The notes under the pieces were generated by a model. The model was not told where the DNA came from and did not search any database. It worked only from the letters and a program-made list of their open reading frames with translations. Below, in pieces: positions 8,951 through 15,686 of a stretch of DNA of 64,000 nucleotides. Origin of the DNA: Amycolatopsis vancoresmycina (GTDB lineage: Bacteria; Actinomycetota; Actinomycetes; Mycobacteriales; Pseudonocardiaceae); contig NZ_JNYY01000021.1 of assembly GCF_000716785.1 (NCBI RefSeq), forward strand, positions 45,311 to 109,310, read 5' to 3'. Numbering within the stretch: position 1 is the first letter of the stretch; each line of letters starts with the position of its first letter. Position numbers and translations under genes: made by a program.

Positions 8951-9400
8951 TCACCGCGGCCGGCCGCCGCCATCTTTTCCGGGCAGTCCGGCGGCCATAG
9001 TGGCGAAGATGCGCGTCAACGTCGCCAAGTCCGCCGCTTCGAGCGCGGCCAACGCCGCCGGTGGTTCGGTCAGGATGCGCCGGGCCGCCGCCGCGGCCTG
9101 CAGGCCCGCCTCCGTGAGGTGGACCAGCCGGCTGCGCTTGTCACCGGGGTTGGCGCGGCGCTCGGCCAGGCCGCGGCGCTCCAGGCGGTCGACCGCGACC
9201 GTCGCCGCGGAGGGGTCCACCTCCGCCGCCTGGGCGATCTCGCGCAGGGTCATCGGGGCTTCGGCCAGTTTGATCAGCAGCTCCGCCTTGCCCACGCCCA
9301 GGTCCAGCTCGAGGCGCAGCGCGCGGAGCCGGTCCTGGCCGGTGACGAAGGCCAGCATCTCCGTCCAGACCTGCGCCGCCGGGGTCGGTTCGGGGTTCAT
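8951..9400 (-). CDS. MarR-family transcriptional regulator
   Basis: A 149-residue winged-helix regulator. The reading head is visible as PMTLREIAQAAEVDPSAATVAVDRLERRGLAERRANPGDKRSRLVHLTEAG, with the DKR(S)R wing motif of MarR proteins. The ATG overlaps the stop of the MFS exporter gene (ATGA at 9397-9400), so it is the second gene of the exporter operon. An operator-like palindrome overlaps the operon start at 10783-10802, so it probably represses its own operon and is released by the exported compound. That ligand is unknown. Confidence 0.92.
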   Translation of the reverse strand: MNPEPTPAAQVWTEMLAFVTGQDRLRALRLELDLGVGKAELLIKLAEAPMTLREIAQAAEVDPSAATVAVDRLERRGLAERRANPGDKRSRLVHLTEAGLQAAAAARRILTEPPAALAALEAADLATLTRIFATMAAGLPGKDGGGRPR

Positions 9401-10776
9401 CGGGCCACGTCCATCGCTTGCTCGCTCGACCGGCCGCCACTGTAGCGGGCCCGGCGGCCGGTCGAGAGCAGGCCGAGCGGCACCGTGGCGGCACCGCAGC
9501 CGGCGAGCACGGTCCACGCCGTCGCGGCGGGCACGCCGCTCGCGACCAGCGAACCGCACACCGCCACGCCGATCGCGCCGCCGGTCTGGCGGCAGGTCGA
9601 CGCGATCGCCCCCGCGACGCCCGCCTGGTCGCGGGGCAGCCCGGCCAGCGCCGCGGTGGTCATCGGCGTCCCGGCCAGGCCGAACCCGGCGCCGAACAGC
9701 AGGTAGGCGAGCACGAGGTAGCCGGCTCCGGTCGACGGCCCGGACCCGGCGAGCAGGCCGGCGCCCACCGTCAGCAGCAGCCCGGCCAGCACGAGCGGCA
9801 GCCGGGCGCCCCGGGCCGCGACGACGCGCCCGGACACCGTCGCGCACACCGCCCCCGCGGCCGCCATCGGGATCGTGAGCAGGCCGGCGTGCAGCGCGCG
9901 GTACCCGCGGACCTCCTGCAGGTAGAGCGTGGTGAGGAAGAGGAACCCGCCCACCGCCGTCAGGACGAGCAGCGCGATGACCGCCGCGCCCGAAAACGCC
10001 GGGCTGCGGAAGACGCGGACGTCCACCAGCGGCTCGGCGCGCCGGGACTCGGTCAGCACCAGGCCGCACACCGAGACCGCGGCCAGCACGAACAGCCCGA
10101 CGACCAGGGGCGAGGCCCAGCCGTGCCGGGGTCCTTCGATGACGGCGGCGGTCACCGGGCCGAGGAACGTGACGACGAGCAGCTGGCCGAGCGGGTCGAA
10201 CCGCCTGGCGCGCGCTGCTCGGGACTCCGGGACGAACCGCTGCGCCAGGCCGATGGCCAGCAGGCCGATCGGCACGTTGACCCAGAAGATCGACCGCCAC
10301 CCCAGGCCGCTGACCAGCAGCCCGCCGAGCACCGGCCCGCAGGCCCCGCCCAGCCCCGCCACCGCGCCCCAGGTGCCGACCGCGCGGGCGCGCTCCTTCG
10401 GCTCGGGGAAGGTGGTGGCGACGATCGACATCGCGACCGGGTTCAGCATCGCGCCGCCGACGGCCTGCAGCGCGCGGAACGCGACCAGCGCCCCGAGCGA
10501 AGGCGCGAGGCCGCACAGCAGGGAGCCGAGCGAAAACAGCCCGAGCCCGGTCTGGAACACCCGGCGGCGGCCGAACCGGTCGGCCACCGAGCCCGCGAAC
10601 AGCAGCAGGGTCGCGATGACGAGCACGTAGGCGTCGACCACCCACTGCAGTCCGCTGACCGGCGCGTTCAGGGACTGCCGGATCGAGGGCAGCGCCACGT
10701 TGGCGATCGTCGTGTCCAGCCCGGCCACGACCACGCTGAGACAGCACGTCGCCAGCACGATCCCCCGCGTCTCCAC
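9397..10776 (-). CDS. DHA2-type MFS multidrug exporter
   Basis: A 459-residue membrane protein of the EmrB/QacA group. It begins with the motif-C-like VVVAGLDTTIANVALPSI and shows motif A GSVADRFGRRRVFQ, QAVGGAMLNPVAMSIVATTFP and FWVNVPIGLLAIGLA. About 14 hydrophobic helices alternate through the protein. Such transporters expel cationic drugs or secondary metabolites using the proton gradient. GTG 10776 is chosen as the start because the in-frame codons upstream lie inside a palindrome that looks like an operator. The gene is followed by a coupled marR gene, which argues for ligand-induced efflux. Confidence 0.88.
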   Translation of the reverse strand: METRGIVLATCCLSVVVAGLDTTIANVALPSIRQSLNAPVSGLQWVVDAYVLVIATLLLFAGSVADRFGRRRVFQTGLGLFSLGSLLCGLAPSLGALVAFRALQAVGGAMLNPVAMSIVATTFPEPKERARAVGTWGAVAGLGGACGPVLGGLLVSGLGWRSIFWVNVPIGLLAIGLAQRFVPESRAARARRFDPLGQLLVVTFLGPVTAAVIEGPRHGWASPLVVGLFVLAAVSVCGLVLTESRRAEPLVDVRVFRSPAFSGAAVIALLVLTAVGGFLFLTTLYLQEVRGYRALHAGLLTIPMAAAGAVCATVSGRVVAARGARLPLVLAGLLLTVGAGLLAGSGPSTGAGYLVLAYLLFGAGFGLAGTPMTTAALAGLPRDQAGVAGAIASTCRQTGGAIGVAVCGSLVASGVPAATAWTVLAGCGAATVPLGLLSTGRRARYSGGRSSEQAMDVAR

Positions 10777-10782
10777 GAAGTA

Positions 10783-10802
10783 ATTGTTGCACAACAACTA
10801 CT
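10783..10802. promoter_or_regulatory. MarR-type operator palindrome
   Basis: The 20-bp sequence is TAaTTGTTGcaCAACAAcTA: a perfect 6-bp inverted repeat (TTGTTG/CAACAA) around CA, extended to the ends with one mismatched pair. It lies 7-26 nt upstream of the exporter GTG, so a bound MarR dimer would block transcription of the mfs-marR operon. Assignment to the regulator at 8951-9400 is inferred from position. Confidence 0.65.
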
Positions 10803-10889
10803 TGTTCGGCGATGTGGGTGATCAGCTGCCGCGATGACCGATTTCTTGGTTGAGGTTTGTCCGGATCACGGATACGCTGCCACCTACGC

Positions 10890-10903
10890 TGGGAGCGCTC
10901 CCA
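10890..10903. promoter_or_regulatory. CebR/CelR operator
   Basis: TGGGAGCGCTCCCA is a perfect 14-bp palindrome identical to the operator of the LacI-family cello-oligosaccharide repressors CebR (Streptomyces) and CelR (Thermobifida). It lies 43 nt upstream of the LPMO start codon. This predicts induction of the LPMO by cellobiose or cellotriose through a repressor encoded elsewhere in the genome. Confidence 0.85.
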
Positions 10904-10946
10904 CATGGATCACCAACGCTCGATCACCCGAGAATGGAGGCCCATC

Positions 10947-11606
10947 ATGCGTATGCGCGGCATCCCCCGGTCCGGCACCGGACGGCGGAGCGTGATCGCA
11001 CTCGTCGTCGCCCTGCTGACGTGCGTGTTCGTCGGTGTCCCGGCCGCTTCGGCGCACGGCACCATCGTCAGCCCCCGCACGCGCGCCTACCAGTGCTGGC
11101 AGGACTGGGGCAACCAGCACACGAATCCGGCCATGCAGCAGCAGGATCCCATGTGCTACCAGGCGTTCCAGGCCAACGCCGACACCATGTGGAACTGGAT
11201 GAGCGCCCTGCGGGACGGCCTGAAGGGCAACTTCCAGGGCGCCACCCCCGACGGCCAGCTCTGCAGCAACGCCCTGTCGCGCAACAACTCCCTGAACACC
11301 CCAGGCCCGTGGCGGACCAGCACCATCGGCGCGAACTTCTCGATGCACCTGTACGACCAGGCCAGCCACGGCGCCGACTACTTCCGGGTCTACGTGAGCA
11401 AGAACGGGTTCGACCCCACCACCCAGCGCCTCGGCTGGGGCAACCTCGACTTCATCACGCAGACCGGCCGCTACGCCCCGGCCAAGGACATCACGTTCGA
11501 CGTGAAGACGTCGGGCTACACGGGACACCACGTCGTGTTCACGATCTGGCAGGCTTCGCACCAGGACCAGACGTACATGTGGTGCAGTGACGTGGTTTTC
11601 GGCTAG
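10947..11606 (+). CDS. Secreted AA10 lytic polysaccharide monooxygenase
   Basis: A 219-residue single-domain copper enzyme that oxidatively cleaves crystalline polysaccharide. A twin-Arg-containing signal peptide (GRRSVIALVVALL...ASA) is followed directly by HGTIVSPRTR, so His37 becomes the N-terminal histidine of the copper brace. The second brace His lies in QASHGADYF. The C-terminal MWCSDVVFG matches the conserved AA10 end. The residue aligned with the usual axial Phe (NAFY in many AA10s) appears to be Tyr (QTYM). No carbohydrate-binding module is present. GGAGG precedes the ATG at 10947. The CebR operator upstream suggests cellulose rather than chitin as target. Confidence 0.9.
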   Translation: MRMRGIPRSGTGRRSVIALVVALLTCVFVGVPAASAHGTIVSPRTRAYQCWQDWGNQHTNPAMQQQDPMCYQAFQANADTMWNWMSALRDGLKGNFQGATPDGQLCSNALSRNNSLNTPGPWRTSTIGANFSMHLYDQASHGADYFRVYVSKNGFDPTTQRLGWGNLDFITQTGRYAPAKDITFDVKTSGYTGHHVVFTIWQASHQDQTYMWCSDVVFG

Positions 11607-11617
11607 CGATCCCAGCT

Positions 11618-11663
11618 GTCGTGAGTGGTAAGGCGAGTTCTAACTCTCCTTACCACTCACGAC
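11618..11663. repeat. Dispersed palindrome, copy 1 of 3
   Basis: A 46-bp near-perfect inverted repeat with arms GTCGTGAGTGGTAAGG and CCTTACCACTCACGAC and a partly paired centre (cGAGTTctAACTCt). Related copies are at 29813-29860 and 50316-50375. It lies between the stop of the LPMO gene and the convergent TetR gene, and on the minus strand it encodes the last seven residues of TetR (VVSGKES) plus the stop. A stem this strong would act as a bidirectional terminator; the recurrence suggests a REP-like element. Confidence 0.85.
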
Positions 11664-12200
11664 GTTCCCGAAGGCGCGCAGGAACGTCTCGACGATGACG
11701 TCGGCGGCCTGCGCGTCGCCCAGTCCTGGCAAGTCCTTTGTGGACAGATGCACCAGCTGGCCGAGTACGTTGCCCGCCCACCGGTCGGGCAGGCCCGGCC
11801 GGAGGTGGCCCTCGTCGGTGGCTCGCTGCAGGAAGCGGTCCACCTCGTCGACCGCCCGCAGGCGGCGGGCCCAGATCTCCGGGTCGGTGCGCATCCGGCT
11901 GATCTCGGTCGGCCAGGTGCGGTTCACCCCGACGATCCCCTCGACGTACCGGTGCAGGGCCACCGGCACCGGCGCCTCGCGGAGCCGGGCGGCCTCGATC
12001 GCCGCCTCGATCGCGGCCAGCCGGGCCTGGTAGACCGCCGTCAGCAGCTCTTCGCGGCCCGCGAACCGGCGGTAGACGGTCCGGCGGTCCACGCCAGCCG
12101 CCGCCGCGATCGCCGCGATGCTCGTGGCGGGGTCTTCCGCGAGCATGCGGGCGCCCGTCGTCAGCAGCAGTTCGAGGTTGCGGGCGGCGTCGGCTCTCAT
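11640..12200 (-). CDS. TetR-family transcriptional regulator
   Basis: A 186-residue repressor. The N-terminal helix-turn-helix reads ATSIAAIAAAAGVDRRTVYRRFAGREELLTAVYQ (about residues 25-58), followed by a helical ligand domain. It is divergent from the aldehyde dehydrogenase gene at 12316, which is the likely target. The 115-bp gap contains GTGA-GCAC/GTGC-TCAC half-sites (12230-12256 region) that could form an operator, but the match is weak. The final codons fall inside dispersed palindrome copy 1, so the original C-terminus may have been replaced when the element inserted. Confidence 0.9.
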   Translation of the reverse strand: MRADAARNLELLLTTGARMLAEDPATSIAAIAAAAGVDRRTVYRRFAGREELLTAVYQARLAAIEAAIEAARLREAPVPVALHRYVEGIVGVNRTWPTEISRMRTDPEIWARRLRAVDEVDRFLQRATDEGHLRPGLPDRWAGNVLGQLVHLSTKDLPGLGDAQAADVIVETFLRAFGNVVSGKES

Positions 12201-12315
12201 GTCGTCAACCTACGCCAAGCGCCACAGCGGTGAGGCACTACTTGTGCAACGTCTCACAGAAGCGTCACCTATCTTGATGAAGTGCTACGTTGATGTGACA
12301 CATAGGAGGTTAGCC

Positions 12316-13806
12316 GTGATCACCCACCACCAGCTCTTCATCGGCGGCACGTGGACCACCCCGAGCAGCACCGAGCTGCTGGACATCCGTTCGCCGCACG
12401 ACAATTCCGTCATCGGCCGCGCCGCGCAGGCACTGCCCGCCGACGTCGACCGGGCCGTCGCCGCCGCCCGGCGCGCCTTCGACGAAGGGCCGTGGCCGCA
12501 CACCCCGCCCGCGGACCGCATCGCGGTGCTCCGGCGGCTGGCCGGCCTGCGCGAGAAGCGCGCGGACGAGATCGCGGCCCTGATCACCGCGGAGAACGGG
12601 TCCGCGCTGTGGTTCACCAAGGCCGGTCAAGCCGGCCTGACGCGGCAGGCCAACGCGTTCCTGAAGGCGGCCGAGGAGTTCGGCTGGGAGGCGACGCTCG
12701 AACCGTCGGACCCCGCCGCGCCGTTCCGGTCGGTCGTGCGCCGGGAGGCGATCGGCGTGGTCGCCGCGGTCATCCCGTGGAACTCGCCGTTCTCCTCGGC
12801 GCTCGCCAAGATCGTCCCGGCGCTGCTGGCCGGCAACACCGTCGTCCTCAAGGTCTCGCCGGAGAACACGCTCAGCATGAACCTCCTCGCGGAGCTGCTG
12901 GCGGAGACCGGGCTGCCCGAAGGTGTCGTCAGCGTGCTGCCCGCCGACCGCGAGACCAGCGAATACCTGGTCAAGCACCCGGACGTCGACAAGATCGCCT
13001 TCACCGGGTCGACCCGCGCCGGGCGCCGCATCGCCGCGCTGGCCGGGGAACAGCTCAAGCGCGTCAGCCTCGAACTGGGCGGCAAGTCGGCCGCGATCAT
13101 CCTGCCGGACGCCGACCTCGACGCGGCGGTGCAGGGCCTGAAGTTCGGTTCCCTGCTCAACAACGGCGAAGCGTGCATCGCGCAGACGCGGATCCTGGCG
13201 CCGCGCAGCCGGTACGCCGAGGTCGTCGCCGGGCTGAAGGACCTGATCGAGTCCCTGCCGGTCGGCGACCCGGCGGCCGGCGGGACGTTCATCGGCCCGA
13301 TGATCCGCCGGGACCAGCAGCAGCGCGTCCTCGACTACATCCGCCTCGGCGTCGAAGAGGGCGCCCGGCTGGTCACCGGCGGCCCGGAGGTCCCGTCGGG
13401 GCTGGAGCGGGGCAACTACGTGACGCCGACGCTGTTCGCCGACGTGGACAACTCGATGCGGATCGCGCAGGAGGAGATCTTCGGCCCGGTCCTGGTCGTC
13501 ATCGCCTACGACGACGAGGACGACGCGGTCCGCATCGCCGACGACTCCGAGTACGGCCTGTCCGGCGGCGTGTGGTCGGCGGACCCCGAGCACGCACTGG
13601 CGATCGCCCGCCGGGTGCGGACGGGCACGGTGACCGTCAACGGCGCCCCGATCGGCTTCGACGGACCGTTCGGCGGCTTCAAGGCCAGTGGCATCGGCCG
13701 CGAATACGGCGCCGCCGGAATCGGCACGTACACCGAGTACAAGACGATCACCGTGCCCGGCACGGCTCACCCGGCAGCGGCGGCGGCGAACATCCCGGCT
13801 TCGTAG
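12316..13806 (+). CDS. NAD(P)-dependent aldehyde dehydrogenase
   Basis: A 496-residue ALDH-superfamily enzyme oxidising an aldehyde to the acid. The general-base Glu253 is in SLELGGKSAAI and the nucleophile Cys287 in NNGEACIAQTRI; their 34-residue spacing equals that of the classical enzyme. The cofactor region VIPWNSPFSSALAKIVPALLAGN and the C-terminal FGGFKASGIGREYG are also clear. The start is GTG 12316 with AGGAGGT 5 nt upstream. It is divergent from a tetR gene. The last 40 nt overlap the convergent AhpD-like gene. The substrate is unknown. Confidence 0.92.
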   Translation: MITHHQLFIGGTWTTPSSTELLDIRSPHDNSVIGRAAQALPADVDRAVAAARRAFDEGPWPHTPPADRIAVLRRLAGLREKRADEIAALITAENGSALWFTKAGQAGLTRQANAFLKAAEEFGWEATLEPSDPAAPFRSVVRREAIGVVAAVIPWNSPFSSALAKIVPALLAGNTVVLKVSPENTLSMNLLAELLAETGLPEGVVSVLPADRETSEYLVKHPDVDKIAFTGSTRAGRRIAALAGEQLKRVSLELGGKSAAIILPDADLDAAVQGLKFGSLLNNGEACIAQTRILAPRSRYAEVVAGLKDLIESLPVGDPAAGGTFIGPMIRRDQQQRVLDYIRLGVEEGARLVTGGPEVPSGLERGNYVTPTLFADVDNSMRIAQEEIFGPVLVVIAYDDEDDAVRIADDSEYGLSGGVWSADPEHALAIARRVRTGTVTVNGAPIGFDGPFGGFKASGIGREYGAAGIGTYTEYKTITVPGTAHPAAAAANIPAS

Positions 13807-14255
13807 GAGCCGCCCTTCTGGTGCACGATCACGGCGAGCCGGTTGGCCGCGTTGATCAGGGCGACGAGCGCAACGAGGGCGGCCACCTGCTCGTCGTCGT
13901 AGTGCTCGCGCACCCGGGCCCAGGTCCCGTCGGACACGCCCTCGGCGGCATCCGCCAGCCGGGTGCCCTCCTCGGCCAGCGCAAGCGCGGCCCGTTCGGC
14001 CTCGGTGAAGACGGTCGCCTCCCGCCACGCGGCGACAAGGGCGAGCCGCACCGCGGTCTCCCCGGCCGCGGCGGCCTCCTTGGCGTGCATGTCGAGGCAC
14101 CAGCCACACCCGTTGATCTGACTGGCCCGCAGGCTGACGAGCTCCTGCGTGCGCTTGGGAAGCGGCGACCGTTCGAGCACCTGCCCGAGCCCGGCGAACC
14201 GCTTGGCCAGCCGGGCGCCGGTGTCGGTGGTGAACAGGTCGATGCGGGGTTCCAT
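13767..14255 (-). CDS. Carboxymuconolactone decarboxylase/AhpD-family protein
   Basis: A 162-residue all-helical protein with the AhpD active-site pattern E38-LVS41 ... C50-GWC53-LDMH57, a CxxC redox pair with nearby Glu and His. Members act as alkylhydroperoxidases or peroxide-responsive thiol reductases; the decarboxylase name is historical. The C-terminal 13 codons overlap the end of the convergent aldehyde dehydrogenase gene (13767-13806). No partner peroxiredoxin is adjacent. Confidence 0.9.
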   Translation of the reverse strand: MEPRIDLFTTDTGARLAKRFAGLGQVLERSPLPKRTQELVSLRASQINGCGWCLDMHAKEAAAAGETAVRLALVAAWREATVFTEAERAALALAEEGTRLADAAEGVSDGTWARVREHYDDEQVAALVALVALINAANRLAVIVHQKGGSYEAGMFAAAAAG

Positions 14256-14327
14256 GGCTTCGTCCTCCTGGTCGTGGGGTGCAACGACCTCAAGACACCG
14301 GCGGGACGGAGGTTGTGACAGCTCTGC

Positions 14328-15686
14328 TCAGATCGTGGATCCCCAGACGAGGATCGGCGTGGTGACCGGGGTGACCGGCGACCCGGGCCGCGTCCCGGTG
14401 ACGTGGATTTCGTAGCCACCGGGCGGCAGCGCGGGCGCGTCGGTGCGGAAGAGGCCGTCGGCACCGCGCGGCCGGCGCGCGAAGACCGGCTGCTGCCGTT
14501 CGTCGACGACGGTGACCTGGACGCCGTCGCGCGCATCCGGCGGCAGCTCGACGGCGATGGGCACCGGCTCGCCGGCCAGCACGAGCTCCGGAACGGTGAG
14601 CCGGACGGGAACCGTGGCGGGTGCCCGCCGCCGGATGGGGACGGTGGTGAGGACTTCTTCGACTTCGTCGAGGGCGTAGGGGTTGGCTTGCAGGCTGCCG
14701 TGGTGCTCGACGACCCGGCGGACGGTGTGGGTGTCCATCGGAAGGCCGTGCCCGATCGCACCGGCGAGCGGGACGGTGCCGTCGCCGAAGTCGTTGTCCC
14801 CGTCGATGGTGTCGAGCGCCTCGGCCCGCCCGCCGGAGATCCGCACGGTGGTGGGCGTGGCCTGGCGCGCACCGACGATGGTGTGGTTGATGCTCAGGCT
14901 TTCCGGACGGCCGGCTTCCGCGTCGGCGAGGTCCCGGTGGAAGGCGAGCGCGTCACCGGTCATGGCGGCGTCGAGTTCCGGAGGTGTTCGCTCGGCGAGG
15001 TTGACCAGGCCGCCCGGCTCCTCGACACAGGCGTACGAAGGGAGCAGCTGGTGGAGCGCGGGCATGCTGCGGGCGAAGAGGGTGAGGTCGACGGCGAAGG
15101 GGCCGAGCTCCTTGCGAACACCGTTGACGAGCGGCAGGAGCGCTTTGGCAGCCCCACGGTAGGGAGTTCCGAGGGTGATGAGCTTGCGGGTGTGGCCGGC
15201 ACCGCCGCAGCGTTCGATGTACCAGCGGGCGACGAGGCCACCCATGGAGTGGCAGACGAAGACGAGCTGGGCGTCCGGGTGGGTCTCCCGCCACTTCTCG
15301 AGCGCGGGTTCGACGAGAGTCGCGAGGCGACGGCCGTTGTACCGGTTGGAGAGCCGCCAGTCATAGGCGACCGGGAGCAGGTTGCCGCGCTGTTCGTCGA
15401 AGCCGAGGGCCCGAAGTCGTTTCAGGAGACCGGTGTAGCCGCGGATGGGTGTCCAGATCCCGGGTACGACGTGCAGGTCGGGCATGAGGACGCCCGGTTC
15501 GACACCATCGCCGGGGTGTTCGTCGCCGAGTCCGTCGGGGAGCCGGAGCCGGTCGAGGTTCCGGCCGAGGGTGCCGATGGCCCGGAGAATCGCACCGGCG
15601 GAGGGGGCCCAGACGGGGGTGCCGTTCCGGAGCAGGGTGCTGCCGGTAATTCCGGGGAGCACGACGACGAGGTCGCTGTCAGGCAT
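14328..15686 (-). CDS. LCAT-like alpha/beta-hydrolase (lipase/acyltransferase)
   Basis: A 452-residue protein with the fold of lecithin:cholesterol acyltransferase. VVVLPGITGSTL is near the N-terminus, the nucleophile Ser147 is in VFVCHSMGGLVARW, the Asp probably in FGDGTVPLAGA and the His in VEHHGSLQAN. A beta-rich C-terminal domain (about 365-452) resembles an Ig-like module (GLFRTDAPALPPGGYEIHVTG). No signal peptide is seen, so it acts inside the cell. The ATG overlaps the stop of the caspase/STAND gene by 8 nt, implying joint translation. In that context a membrane-lipid hydrolase serving as effector is a plausible inference. Confidence 0.82.
   Translation of the reverse strand: MPDSDLVVVLPGITGSTLLRNGTPVWAPSAGAILRAIGTLGRNLDRLRLPDGLGDEHPGDGVEPGVLMPDLHVVPGIWTPIRGYTGLLKRLRALGFDEQRGNLLPVAYDWRLSNRYNGRRLATLVEPALEKWRETHPDAQLVFVCHSMGGLVARWYIERCGGAGHTRKLITLGTPYRGAAKALLPLVNGVRKELGPFAVDLTLFARSMPALHQLLPSYACVEEPGGLVNLAERTPPELDAAMTGDALAFHRDLADAEAGRPESLSINHTIVGARQATPTTVRISGGRAEALDTIDGDNDFGDGTVPLAGAIGHGLPMDTHTVRRVVEHHGSLQANPYALDEVEEVLTTVPIRRRAPATVPVRLTVPELVLAGEPVPIAVELPPDARDGVQVTVVDERQQPVFARRPRGADGLFRTDAPALPPGGYEIHVTGTRPGSPVTPVTTPILVWGSTI

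Noticed and set aside
12201..12315. TetR operator between the tetR and aldehyde dehydrogenase genes
   Set aside because: Only short, irregular half-sites (GTGA, GCAC, GTGC, TCAC) were found; not strong enough to list as a feature.
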